Source: Imperialibacter sp040222815
GTDB lineage: Bacteria > Bacteroidota > Bacteroidia > Cytophagales > Cyclobacteriaceae
DNA: 64,000 nucleotides
Direction: 5' to 3'
NCBI RefSeq assembly: GCF_040222815.1
Contig: NZ_JAVKCH010000037.1
Location: 50,884-114,883 of the forward strand
In this document: positions 53,632 to 63,216 of the stretch, piece after piece
How the letters are laid out: each line of letters starts with the position of its first letter
Position numbering within the stretch: position 1 is the stretch's first letter
Notes under the pieces: model-generated
Told to the model about the DNA's origin: nothing
Seen by the model: the letters and a program-made list of their open reading frames with translations, nothing else
Database searches by the model: none
Made by a program: the position numbers and the translations under genes

Positions 53632-53723
53632 AAAACATAGCTATGTTTTACCCTAAACATAGTTAACATTCATCTCAAACATAGCCATCTTTGGGTCTAA
53701 ACATAGCTATGTTTGAGATGAAT
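53632..53723. repeat. Cluster of AAACATAG palindromes with an 18-bp inverted repeat
   Basis: AAAACATAGCTATGTTTT (53632-53649) and AAACATAGCTATGTTT (53699-53714) are perfect palindromes. Two further AAACATAG copies sit at 53655 and 53677. ATTCATCTCAAACATAGC (53668-53685) is the exact reverse complement of GCTATGTTTGAGATGAAT (53706-53723), 20 bp apart. TAGCTAT-like cores recur at about 53726 and 53747. It lies between two convergent genes and is unlike a simple terminator because several alternative hairpins are possible. Confidence 0.8.
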
Positions 53724-53823
53724 TGTAGCTATAAATGAAGTCGATGATAGCTATGATTTTGGAACGGCGCCTTGAGAGCAATAAATCACTCTTTTTTTGG
53801 CCATAAGCTGGCCTGCATATTGC

Positions 53824-56800
53824 CTAGTTCTTAATGATTCTCCACGTGCTGGATAGCTCTCCATTTGTAAGGGTAAGCAGGTAGGTTCCAGCCGACATCC
53901 CATCAAACGGGATTTCAACTTTTCCTTGCTGGCTCGTCAAACGTCCTTCCTTGACCTTTTGACCGGTAGTAAGTGTCAGGGCATAAGACACCTGAGTGAT
54001 GCTTCCTGGTAATTCTATTGAAATGAAGCTCTCCGTAGGGTTGGGATACACCTTGATTAGCGCAGTTAGCTCATTCCCCAACCCCGTAACCTCTTCCACC
54101 ACCAGCGTCCTAACGACCCCCTCTGCCGCCAGGTAGTTTTCATCGCCTCCCTGGGTAGCTGTTATGGAAGTTGTACCACTTCCGGTTATGGTCAAAGTTG
54201 CTCCTTCAATAGCGGCAATTGTCTCATTTTCAGATTGGAAGGCGACATGCAAGCCAGAAGATGCCTCAGCTACCAGCTCTATTGGTTCGTCGTCGGATTG
54301 CAGGATTGGCAGCTCATCGAAAGTGATGGTTTGTGGTGCCTTGGCAACGGTTAATGTTTGTTCAGCAGAAGCGGTGTTGTAATTATCGTTGCCAGCTTGA
54401 GAGGCTGTGATGGTTACTGCCCCGGCTTTTACTATCGACGCCGAATTACCTTCAACGCTAACCACAGCTGGGTCTGACGAGGAGAAAGCAACTGGCAAAC
54501 CAATAGAGGAAGAAGCTGAAAGTTCGAAAGCAGGGTCGCCATACGTTTTGGTGGCCAGTGGTTCAAAAGTAATGGTTTGACCAGCCTTGTTCACCACAAG
54601 CGACTGCTCCGCAGAAGCGGCGGCCAGGTAGTTTTCATTCCCGGTTTGGGAGGCGGTGATAGTGGCTGAACCTGGCTTGAGGAGGCTGACATTTGTTCCT
54701 TCCACTTTGGCCACGGTTGCGTCACTTGAGGCGTAGGCCAGCGTAAGGTCTGAAGTAGTTGAAGCCGAAAGCGCAAAAGGCTCGTCACCAAATGTCTTTG
54801 CTGGGAGCGCTTCAAACGTAATGGTTTGGGCTGCTTTGTTAATGGTCAATGTCTGTGTGGCAGAGGCACTGGAATAATTGTCGTTGCCGACTTGAGAGGC
54901 GGTGATGTTAACAGCACCCGCTTTTAAGATGGAGACTGTGCTCCCCTCAACGGAGGCCACAGATACGTCACTTGAGGAAAAGGTTACATCGAGGCCGGAG
55001 CTGGCTGTGGCGGATAGCTCGAATGGAGCATCTCCAAATGTTTTTTCTGGAAGGGTTTCGAAGGTTATGGTTTGTTCAACGCCATTGATTGTTAGCGACT
55101 GTTGTTTTGAAGCAGCCAAATAAAGGTCATTTTCCAGCACTGAGGCCGTGATCATAACAGTTCCAGCTTTGTGGATAGTGACGGTCTTCCCTTCGATGCT
55201 GGCTATTTCGGCATCGGAAGGAGAAAACGAGATTTCCTGGTCTGAGTCCACTGAAGCCATGAGGTCGAAGGGTTCATCGAGGATGGTTTTCGTGGGGAGC
55301 TCGGAAAAAGATATTACTGGGTCGGCTTTGGCGCCGGTGCCAGTCAATTCGATTTCAATTAATGGATTGTTCTCATCATTGGTCAAGATGAGTAAAGCAG
55401 CAGAGCGAGCACCTGCACCTTTTGGCGTAAAAGTAATGCCAACTTCGCCAGAGCTATTCGGATTTACTTTATCTGAAATCGAAGAAAGGTCGAGCTCAAA
55501 ATCTTCCGGATTGGTGCCCGCCAGGTCGAATTTGAATGAGCCTGTGAATATGAGAGGGATGTAACCAGTGTTTGAAATTTTTATTATCTGTTTCTCCGAC
55601 TGATTATTATAGCTGGTTTGCTCGAAGTCAACAGGAAAGCTTGACTGTTGCGGTAACCCGCCAAACTCAAGCCCAACGGTGGCAAACAATATAGGGAGGC
55701 GCCATGGAGTCCGAACGTTATTTTTTTGAGCCTCCAGATATAGATTTTTCCCTTGCTGGGTTAGATTCGTCACATTGTAGAGCCCTCCTCCGTCAACATT
55801 ATAATCATAGATCGGCTCAAATGAGTTTATTGAACCGTCGGTTCTATATAGATAGTTATCTATCGACAAGTACAGCAGGTCATCGATGATAAGTGACGAG
55901 TTTATATTATGATAGCTTGGCCCGTTGTGGATAACATCATACGTGCCATCCTCTCGAAAAGAATAATAGTTAATTTCATTCCCTTCTACTCTCACGTGAA
56001 GAGCCCTTTCGCCAAATCCGATAAACGGATAATGAACTGGGTAGAAAACATCAGTTTCAAAAACAAGCTCGGTATTTTCTGCCGTTCCATCGGTTTTGAA
56101 AAGCCCGTAGGTGTGATCTTCGAAGGCGACAGAAAGGAATAGTGTTTGTCCAATTTGGTAGTGCTTGATATGGAGGGCGTTTTTTTCAAACTCAACAAGC
56201 TCGTAGGTTCCCCCTGACGAGCCGTCAGAAAACCATATTGAAGATTTGTTTGATGCGTTTTCAGCTAGGAATAGTAGTTGTGAGTCGAATATTGTAAAAT
56301 CCCGTGGCTTAGAGTTGTTAGATCCGGGATTGATGTCTTTTATCAGCGTTGTGCCTTCAGGTGTCAGGTCACTGACCCAGAGCTCATAGCCATTTGATTG
56401 ATCATTTGCTGAGAAGAAGTACTTTTCGTTAAATTTTTCAATGTGAAAGTCGTCATCGTCTGTGTCAAAGGCATCGTCTTGGTCGGGGGCAATATCAGTT
56501 ATTTCATAAGTTCCCTCCGTTGTGCCGTCAGACACCCATAGTTCACGACCGGTACCTGGAGAATTTGCTGGAAAGAATAGTTTATCTCCTACGTTTCGTA
56601 AACTTATACCTCCACTTATCTCTTTTACAATTTCTAGTTTGTCATCGGAGTATTTTGCCAGACCAAGAAAGGCGCTACCTTCTATTCCTATATTCTTAAC
56701 AAAAATGAAGGGCAAATCATTGTAGGTAACAAAATTTGAGAACTCAGCTAAGACAAGTGCACCGCTTTCAAAGGCTAATTGTTCAAGGTGGTCTTCCGAT

Positions 56801-58320
56801 GAGGTTTTATATAGATTCGGTTTGCCTTGAGAGTTTATTCCAGATGTAAAGAAAAGACCTTCTGTTGTCACCGTGCTTGACTCCATTTGTATATTTTTAT
56901 ACTGGGTGTTAGCGTCTAAAAGCATCACTGTTCCAGATTCTGTGCCATCAGTCTTCCATAGCTCAGTCCCGTGTTTGTCGTCAGCAGCGGAGAAGAAAAG
57001 CTCCTCATTATATATGACAGGAGAAAGTGGGTAGCTTGAAATGATCCCTGGATAGATGTCTTTCAGTAGGGTTGTGCCTAATTCAGTTCCATTTGTTTTC
57101 CAAATCTCGTAATTGTGTTCTACATCGCTTGCAAAGAAAACAATGTCGCCATTTGGCATTTCATAACCTCCGATGGTGCCTCTCAAATTTCCATCTAAGG
57201 TTTTAACAAGTTCTGTTCCCGCAGCAGATCCATCGGTTTTCCATAGCTCGCTATCAAAAGAGAAATATATAATCTCTGAAATGGTCGGCATGGCTCTAAT
57301 AATTTCCGTGTTTGAGCTCGACCAAACTTCTTCCAGAGAACCTGATATTAAATTGTATTTGAAAATACCGGTTGAATATAAACCTGATTCATACCATGTA
57401 CCAATGACATAAAGTTCACCATCAATCAATCGAATATAGAACCGCTGGAATTCGTCTTCGGTTGTTTGAACTGTTCCTTCTTCAGTACCGTCAGTTTCCC
57501 AAAGTGACTGCTTCGAAATTGATGTGTTATAAAGTCGAAAATACAGTTTATTGTCGAGCGAAGTAACCTCACTTTCATCGTATTGTACGTAACCAACGCC
57601 ATCAAAATCTTTGACTAAACTTGTCCCTTCGGACGTGCCGTCGGTTTTCCAAATTTCTTTACCATCTACTATTATATATAAATTAGAGCTGACCTGCTTA
57701 TAAAAGAAGCCGATTAGTCCTGATGCACCTTCCTTGGTATCTATTAGAAGTGCTGTGCCTTCTTCTGTTCCATCCGTTACCCATAACTCATTTCCATTTA
57801 TACCATCATTCGCTGTAAACAACGCTTTGCCGTTAATAACACAAATCGGATAGGAATTAGATCCCTGATTATGGGTTGGATTGATGTCCTTTAAAATCGT
57901 AATGCTTTGATCACTTGGGTCAAAAATAGCGGGCTCAGTATAGATAAAAGGCTCCTCATTGGAGTAAAAGTAGAAGTTGAAAACAAGCAGTTTGTTTCCA
58001 AAAGGCAAAAGTCCATTGACGGTCCCAGCCGATCCAACTGGGTTTTGAAAAGTAACTTCTTCTGTTCCATCTATTGTTCCATCGGTTTTGAAAATTGTGA
58101 CGAAATTTCCTTTGCGTGCTAAGTAGTAACCTACACCCTCAAGCTCAACAAAGTTTGAGCCGCCTCCGCTTTCAGTAGGATGGTCCTCCAACAAAAGCTG
58201 CACAGGCTGTGGTTGAGCATTGGCTGTAATGCTCAAAAAAAAGAGCAAACCAAAAGCAAATCCTGCAAGCCTTCCTTGGTTAATTCTTTTTAATAACCCT
58301 AAAGGTAATTTTGGTGTCAT
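53824..58320 (-). CDS. Giant T9SS-secreted ELWxxDGT-repeat protein (five Ig-like modules)
   Basis: 1498 residues. Signal peptide ending ITANAQPQP. About 30-900: many ELWxxDGT repeats (NELWVTDGTEEGTALL, TELWKTDGTESGTVML), a propeller-like array. About 915-995: an anchor-D-like beta domain (SNTGYIPLIFTGSFKFDLAG). About 998-1407: five Ig-like modules of about 80 residues starting like QTITFEALPAKTFGD. About 1420-1498: type A T9SS sorting domain (VYPNPTESFISIELPG to STWRIIKN). It is secreted across the outer membrane and anchored or released. The ATG overlaps the upstream paralogue by 41 bp. Confidence 0.9.
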   Translation of the reverse strand: MTPKLPLGLLKRINQGRLAGFAFGLLFFLSITANAQPQPVQLLLEDHPTESGGGSNFVELEGVGYYLARKGNFVTIFKTDGTIDGTEEVTFQNPVGSAGTVNGLLPFGNKLLVFNFYFYSNEEPFIYTEPAIFDPSDQSITILKDINPTHNQGSNSYPICVINGKALFTANDGINGNELWVTDGTEEGTALLIDTKEGASGLIGFFYKQVSSNLYIIVDGKEIWKTDGTSEGTSLVKDFDGVGYVQYDESEVTSLDNKLYFRLYNTSISKQSLWETDGTEEGTVQTTEDEFQRFYIRLIDGELYVIGTWYESGLYSTGIFKYNLISGSLEEVWSSSNTEIIRAMPTISEIIYFSFDSELWKTDGSAAGTELVKTLDGNLRGTIGGYEMPNGDIVFFASDVEHNYEIWKTNGTELGTTLLKDIYPGIISSYPLSPVIYNEELFFSAADDKHGTELWKTDGTESGTVMLLDANTQYKNIQMESSTVTTEGLFFTSGINSQGKPNLYKTSSEDHLEQLAFESGALVLAEFSNFVTYNDLPFIFVKNIGIEGSAFLGLAKYSDDKLEIVKEISGGISLRNVGDKLFFPANSPGTGRELWVSDGTTEGTYEITDIAPDQDDAFDTDDDDFHIEKFNEKYFFSANDQSNGYELWVSDLTPEGTTLIKDINPGSNNSKPRDFTIFDSQLLFLAENASNKSSIWFSDGSSGGTYELVEFEKNALHIKHYQIGQTLFLSVAFEDHTYGLFKTDGTAENTELVFETDVFYPVHYPFIGFGERALHVRVEGNEINYYSFREDGTYDVIHNGPSYHNINSSLIIDDLLYLSIDNYLYRTDGSINSFEPIYDYNVDGGGLYNVTNLTQQGKNLYLEAQKNNVRTPWRLPILFATVGLEFGGLPQQSSFPVDFEQTSYNNQSEKQIIKISNTGYIPLIFTGSFKFDLAGTNPEDFELDLSSISDKVNPNSSGEVGITFTPKGAGARSAALLILTNDENNPLIEIELTGTGAKADPVISFSELPTKTILDEPFDLMASVDSDQEISFSPSDAEIASIEGKTVTIHKAGTVMITASVLENDLYLAASKQQSLTINGVEQTITFETLPEKTFGDAPFELSATASSGLDVTFSSSDVSVASVEGSTVSILKAGAVNITASQVGNDNYSSASATQTLTINKAAQTITFEALPAKTFGDEPFALSASTTSDLTLAYASSDATVAKVEGTNVSLLKPGSATITASQTGNENYLAAASAEQSLVVNKAGQTITFEPLATKTYGDPAFELSASSSIGLPVAFSSSDPAVVSVEGNSASIVKAGAVTITASQAGNDNYNTASAEQTLTVAKAPQTITFDELPILQSDDEPIELVAEASSGLHVAFQSENETIAAIEGATLTITGSGTTSITATQGGDENYLAAEGVVRTLVVEEVTGLGNELTALIKVYPNPTESFISIELPGSITQVSYALTLTTGQKVKEGRLTSQQGKVEIPFDGMSAGTYLLTLTNGELSSTWRIIKN
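54100..55330 (-). repeat. Ig-like module array of the first giant protein (five units)
   Basis: Five tandem units of about 240-250 bp encode modules with the pattern QTITFxxLPxKTxGD, SSSDxxVAxVEG, ITASQxGNDNY and LTINKA. The fifth unit before the sorting domain is the most divergent (QSDDEP in place of the KTxGD motif). The same array, with one more unit, occurs in the neighbouring paralogue at high DNA identity. Confidence 0.85.
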
Positions 58321-61300
58321 CTTTTGAAATAGTTAGTAGGTAAATGCCGTCTTTTAAATTGCTGGTGCGAATAGCTGTTGACCCAGCCTTGTCTAAATAA
58401 CCATTGGAAATTACTTCTCCACTAATCGAGGTGAGAGCAAATTCACCCTTCAAATCAGCGTTGTGTTTGATAAAAAGCAACTCTTGCACCGGGTTTGGGA
58501 ACACCTCAAGTAGCCCAGCCAGGCCATTCTTCAACCCCGTCACTTCTTCCACCACCAGCGCTCTTGTTATCTCCTCTGCCGCCAGGTAGTTGTCATCGCC
58601 TCCCTGGGTGGCTGTTATGGAAGTAGCGCCGCTTCCGGTTATGGTTAAAGTTGCCCCTTCTATAGTGGCAATTGTCTCATCTTCAGATTGGAAGGCGACT
58701 GGCAAGCCCGAAGAAGCCTCAGCTGCCAGCTCTATTGGTTCGTCGTCGGATTGCAGGGTTGGCAGCTCATCAAAAGTGATGGTTTGTGACGCTTTGGCAA
58801 TAGTTAATGTTTGCTCAGCAGAAGCGGCGTTGTAATTATCGTTGCCAGCTTGAGACGCTGTGATGGTCACTTCCCCGGCTTTTGCTATCAAAGCTGAATT
58901 ACCCTCTACAATAATCACTGCAGGGTCTGATGAAGTAAAAGTAATGGGCAAACCGGTAGAGGAGGAGGCTGAAAGTTCGAAAGCAGGGTCGCCATACGTT
59001 TTGGTGGCCAGTGGTTCAAAGGAAATGGTTTGACCAGCTTTGTTGACAACAAGCGACTGCTCCACAGAAGCGGCAGCCAGATAGTTGTCGCTTCCAGCCT
59101 GGGAAGCGGTGATAGCCGCTGAACCTGGTTTGAGAAGTGTAACAGTTGTCCCATCCACTTTAGCCACTGTTGCGTCACTTGAGGCGTAGGCCACCGCAAG
59201 CCCTGAAGTAGTTGAAGCCGCAAGCGCAAAAGGAGCATCACCAAATGTCTTTGCTGGGAGCGCTGCAAATGTAATGGTTTGGGCTGCTTTGTTAATGGTC
59301 AATGTCTGCGTGGCAGTGGCGCTGGAATAGTTATCGTTGCCAGCCTGTGATGCAGTGATGGTGACAGAGCCTGCCTTTAAGATGGTGACTGTGACCCCCT
59401 CAATGGAGGCTATAGCTGCATCACTTGAGGAAAAGGTTACATCGAGGCCGGAGCTGGCCGTGGCGGATAGCTCAAAGGGAGCATCACCATAGGTTTTTTC
59501 GGGGAGGGGTTCGAAGGTGAGAATTTGTTCAACTCCATTGATAGTTAATGACTGTTGCTTTGACGCTGCGTTGTACAGTTCGGTTGCCGCCACCGAAGCA
59601 GTTATTGTGACGGTGCCAGCTTTGTGTATTGTTACTGTCTTTCCTTCGGTGCTGGCTACTTCGGGGTTGGAAGATGAGAAGGAGATCTCCTGGTCGGTAT
59701 CTACTGAGGCAGTGAGGTCGAAGGGTGCGTCGCCATAGGTTTTTTCCGGAATGGCTTCGAAAATAATTGTTTGAGGCAGCCCCTCAATTGTCAGCGTTTG
59801 TTCCAAAGATGCAGCGTTGTATACGTCTGTTGCTTCGACGTAGGCAGTTATTGTCACCACACCCACCTTGTGAATTGTCACCAGCGTCCCATCGGTGCTG
59901 GCAATTTCCGGGTTTGATGAAGAGAAGGAAATGTCCTGATCCGTATCAACCGATGCCACGAGGTCGAAGGGCTCGGCGACGACAGATTTAACTGGCAGGT
60001 CGGCAAAGGAAACTATGGGATCAGCTTTTGTGCCAGTACCAGTCAACACAATTTCAATTAAAGGAGCGTTCTCATCATTGGTCAAGATGAGTAAAGCAGC
60101 AGAGCGAGAACCTACACCTTTTGGCGTAAAAGTAATGCCAATTTCGCCAGAGCTATTTGGATTTACTTTATCTGAAATCGAAGAAAGGTCGAGCTCAAAA
60201 TCTTCCGGATTAGCGCCTGCCAGGTCAAACTTGAATGAGCCAGTGAATTTTAGGGGGATGTAGCCCGTGTTGGAGATGGTTATCACTTCTATTTCGCTGG
60301 CTTGATTGTAAACAGCATCATCAAAGCTTACTTCGAAACCTGAGCTCTGCTGCGTTCCCTTGTATTCTAGTTCGGCAGAAGAATGCAATATGGGTAGTCT
60401 GTAAATTGAAGTTATGCCGTCTTTTTCCCCTTGAAAAACAAGGTCTGACTTAAAGTTGAATGGATTATCTATTCTCTTGACACCGGAACTTTCAGTTAGG
60501 TCATAAAGAAGTGTAGTACCTTCTGCGCTGCCATCTGTCCCAAGCATAGTGCTATTAAGCAAGTTGTCCCCCTCCCAAAACAATAGGTAGTCGTCGACTA
60601 CCGTATAGCCTCCGAGATAGCCTGTTTCTGAATGATATATTTGTTCGTTGCTTTCAGCTGATAAGCTAAAATAGTCGTAGCCATAGCCCTCACTTTTCTT
60701 TATATAAATGAGAGTTTCATTTAGCGGTATAAATGGATCTTCATTGGCTATATAAAACTGTCCCAAAGTTTCAACTAGCTCCGTGCCCTCTGAGGTGCCA
60801 TCTGTTTTCCAGAGCTCGTAGAAGAAACTGTTGTTTCGGATAACATAGTACAACCAGTCTCCCAAGGTATGGTACTCAATAGCCCCAATTGTATTGGAAT
60901 GATCGAAAAGACGTTGTGTGCCGATTTCAGTTCCATCAGTAACCCAAATCTCGTGTACTGCTGTCTCCTTTTCTGTTAAAAAAAACAGCATATCTTTGAA
61001 TACATAGAAGTTTGAAGGAAGAGAACCCCATGGGCCGACCCTGATGTCTTTCAGCATACTGGTTCCCTCGTCTGTAAGATCACTTTTCCAAAGTTCCGGC
61101 CCATGTATACGATCATTTGCTGTAAAAAAGTAGCCTGTACCAGGGACGTATTCAACGCTTAAACCACTGCCTTCATAAGTGCCTGATGAAGTTCCACTGG
61201 CAATATCCTTGATCATTTTTACCGACTCAATCGTCCCATCACTCATCCACAACTCCCCTCCATATGCGGCCTCATCGTTCGAGAAAAAAGCGACACCATT

Positions 61301-63034
61301 CGCTATGCTAATATTAGTTGGGGAGATGGAAAGCTCGGCCACGCTTTCAAGGGTGCCGTCTTTAAAAAGAAAAAGATTTGTATGAATAGCGTTGTTTGTG
61401 ACCTCATGTGCTTTGAAAATTATGGATTCTCCTAGAACCTCAAGGCTTGCAGTATAGTTAGTGAGGTAGGTATATGAGCCATTTCTTCCAATGGCTTTTA
61501 AGGTGTTTTCATCCGTTACATTCACTAGATTGGGGGCTTGGTTATTATCGAAGTCCCTTCCCAAATACAGAACGAGATCGTTGCCGACCGTTTCAGCATC
61601 CTTAATCGTCAAGCTTTCAGGGACAGTTCGTAAATCCCCTACAGAAATTGTCGTTTCGGGACTGCCCTGGGTGGCCCAAAGCTCTCTGCCTTTTTGTCCA
61701 TCGTTTAGGGAAATGAAAGAGAAAGATTCTGAGGAAGATAAAAACTCGGGTCGGCTGGCTTCCAGACCAGGGTTAAAGTCCCTCAAAATGGACGTGCCCT
61801 CAGTTGTTCCATCCGATACCCAGATCTCGTGTCCAGATGCGTTACCAATAAATGTAAAAAGAAAACGGTTGTTGACAAAAGCGTAATTCCAGTTGTATCC
61901 AGAGGAGTTACTGGCTTCCAGGTCAGCAATTTTTATTGTACCTGGTTCGGTACCATCTGTTTTCCAAAGTTCATTCCCACCCTCGAAGAATATGCTCCCG
62001 TCAACCTCGGTTGAAATATTGTGAAGGTACTGAATTGGAATTGTTGCAACCAATTCAAGTTCGGCTGTCATGGTATTAACCTTGTAAAGGCAAGATTGTG
62101 TGGTGTTACATCTTTGCACGAATAATAGCTCATTGTTCAGCGTCCTTAGGTTGCTGCTTTGCAGGTTTTCAATTACTACCCCAGTACCATCTGGTGTGCC
62201 GTCTGTCTTCCAGATACTGTAACCACTACTTCCAACGATAAAAAAAACCTCATTACTAACAACATGAATCTCACGATCGGAATACCCTACAATTGCGTTG
62301 AACGGGGTAAAGTCTTTTATTAGAGTGGTTCCATCAGGGGTACCATCAGTTTTCCAAAACTGTTTGTTGTCGATGAAAAAGAAGAGGTTGTCTCCGACAG
62401 GCAAAAATTTGATGTTGTTGGAAACTCCTACAGCTCCGGGGTTTATGTCCACAAGGAGGTTTGTACCTTCACCCGTGCCGTCAGTTACCCAAATTTCTTG
62501 ACCATGAATTCCATCGTTGGCAAGAAAGAAGACCTTTTCACCAATGGAGATAGGCTGTATTGATTGTGAAGAAGCCCATTGGCCCTGGTTAATATTTGCT
62601 AAAGGACTCATGGTCAGTGAAGTCAAGTCTAATATCGCTGGCTCATCACCTAGGATGATGTCTGATTCAAACACGATAAAGTCGAAGCCAAAAAGAAGGA
62701 GCTTTCCATCTACTGACGACATAGCCCTGATTCTTCTGATTCCACCGCCTACTTGCTGCCATCCGCCTGAAGGCAAAGTAAATTCAAGTCTAGATGTCCC
62801 CTCAGGTGTTCCATCTGTCTGCCAAATTTCATCGTCGTTAGCCACGAAATAATGCATCCCATCGATTTCCACCATGTCTCGTGGGTCGCTTGAAGCAGTT
62901 GGGTGATTTTCCAGCAATAGCTGTACAGGCTGAGGTTGAGCAAAAGCTCGATAGCTTCCGCCCAGAAGCAAGCAGAAGAGAAATATTAACTTAAGTGGCC
63001 TTTTAAGGCAGTCGGCCAAGTTATTTGGGGACAT
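58280..63034 (-). CDS. Giant T9SS-secreted ELWxxDGT-repeat protein (six Ig-like modules)
   Basis: 1584 residues, paralogue of the gene downstream. N-terminal signal ending GGSYRAFAQPQP, then the same QPVQLLLENHPTAS opening. ELWxxDGT repeats (QEIWVTDGTGEGTNLLVD, ELWKSDLTDEGTSMLKDI) fill about 60-900; the anchor-D-like domain lies at about 920-1004; six Ig-like modules at about 1005-1496; and a T9SS sorting domain at about 1505-1584 (VFPNPVQELLFIKHN to TFRVIKKN). N-terminal repeats have diverged from the paralogue while the modules stay nearly identical. The TAA at 58280 lies 41 bp inside the next gene. Confidence 0.9.
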   Translation of the reverse strand: MSPNNLADCLKRPLKLIFLFCLLLGGSYRAFAQPQPVQLLLENHPTASSDPRDMVEIDGMHYFVANDDEIWQTDGTPEGTSRLEFTLPSGGWQQVGGGIRRIRAMSSVDGKLLLFGFDFIVFESDIILGDEPAILDLTSLTMSPLANINQGQWASSQSIQPISIGEKVFFLANDGIHGQEIWVTDGTGEGTNLLVDINPGAVGVSNNIKFLPVGDNLFFFIDNKQFWKTDGTPDGTTLIKDFTPFNAIVGYSDREIHVVSNEVFFIVGSSGYSIWKTDGTPDGTGVVIENLQSSNLRTLNNELLFVQRCNTTQSCLYKVNTMTAELELVATIPIQYLHNISTEVDGSIFFEGGNELWKTDGTEPGTIKIADLEASNSSGYNWNYAFVNNRFLFTFIGNASGHEIWVSDGTTEGTSILRDFNPGLEASRPEFLSSSESFSFISLNDGQKGRELWATQGSPETTISVGDLRTVPESLTIKDAETVGNDLVLYLGRDFDNNQAPNLVNVTDENTLKAIGRNGSYTYLTNYTASLEVLGESIIFKAHEVTNNAIHTNLFLFKDGTLESVAELSISPTNISIANGVAFFSNDEAAYGGELWMSDGTIESVKMIKDIASGTSSGTYEGSGLSVEYVPGTGYFFTANDRIHGPELWKSDLTDEGTSMLKDIRVGPWGSLPSNFYVFKDMLFFLTEKETAVHEIWVTDGTEIGTQRLFDHSNTIGAIEYHTLGDWLYYVIRNNSFFYELWKTDGTSEGTELVETLGQFYIANEDPFIPLNETLIYIKKSEGYGYDYFSLSAESNEQIYHSETGYLGGYTVVDDYLLFWEGDNLLNSTMLGTDGSAEGTTLLYDLTESSGVKRIDNPFNFKSDLVFQGEKDGITSIYRLPILHSSAELEYKGTQQSSGFEVSFDDAVYNQASEIEVITISNTGYIPLKFTGSFKFDLAGANPEDFELDLSSISDKVNPNSSGEIGITFTPKGVGSRSAALLILTNDENAPLIEIVLTGTGTKADPIVSFADLPVKSVVAEPFDLVASVDTDQDISFSSSNPEIASTDGTLVTIHKVGVVTITAYVEATDVYNAASLEQTLTIEGLPQTIIFEAIPEKTYGDAPFDLTASVDTDQEISFSSSNPEVASTEGKTVTIHKAGTVTITASVAATELYNAASKQQSLTINGVEQILTFEPLPEKTYGDAPFELSATASSGLDVTFSSSDAAIASIEGVTVTILKAGSVTITASQAGNDNYSSATATQTLTINKAAQTITFAALPAKTFGDAPFALAASTTSGLAVAYASSDATVAKVDGTTVTLLKPGSAAITASQAGSDNYLAAASVEQSLVVNKAGQTISFEPLATKTYGDPAFELSASSSTGLPITFTSSDPAVIIVEGNSALIAKAGEVTITASQAGNDNYNAASAEQTLTIAKASQTITFDELPTLQSDDEPIELAAEASSGLPVAFQSEDETIATIEGATLTITGSGATSITATQGGDDNYLAAEEITRALVVEEVTGLKNGLAGLLEVFPNPVQELLFIKHNADLKGEFALTSISGEVISNGYLDKAGSTAIRTSNLKDGIYLLTISKDDTKITFRVIKKN
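58545..60020 (-). repeat. Ig-like module array of the second giant protein (six units)
   Basis: Six tandem units. The first two (near 59520-60020) resemble each other (FSSSNPEIAST, FSSSNPEVAST, then TVTIHKAGTVTITA), and the paralogue has only one unit of this type, so a unit was gained or lost. The flanking anchor domain around 60080-60220 matches 55370-55510 almost base for base. Confidence 0.85.
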
Positions 63035-63163
63035 CGTGTCAACAATTAGGTGTGCGTTATAAATAAGCGCTTAATTGTGACAAAGGAAATGTTTTAAGTT
63101 GATAAATAATAGAAATAAAGAGGTCGCTGGTCAATTTATAGGCCCTCTGTATATCCCTGCAAT

Positions 63164-63193
63164 AAAAAAGGGCCGGGAAACCGGCCCTTTTTT
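63164..63193 (-). terminator. Strong Rho-independent terminator of the rightmost gene
   Basis: A perfect 13-bp stem AAAAAAGGGCCGG / CCGGCCCTTTTTT with a GAAA loop. On the minus strand the T-run follows the GC stem, 24 bp after the stop codon at 63217; the symmetric A/T flanks would let it act on either strand. Confidence 0.9.
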
Positions 63194-63216
63194 ACTCAAT
63201 AATGTGTTGTGTGGTT

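Noticed and set aside
53632..53760. CRISPR array
   Set aside because: The repeats are palindromic 8-18-mers at irregular 15-22 bp distances with no constant spacer length and no cas genes nearby.
53780..53815. GGCCA/TGGCC hairpin with a T-run as terminator
   Set aside because: On the plus strand the T-run precedes the stem and on the minus strand A residues follow it, so the order is wrong for a Rho-independent terminator.
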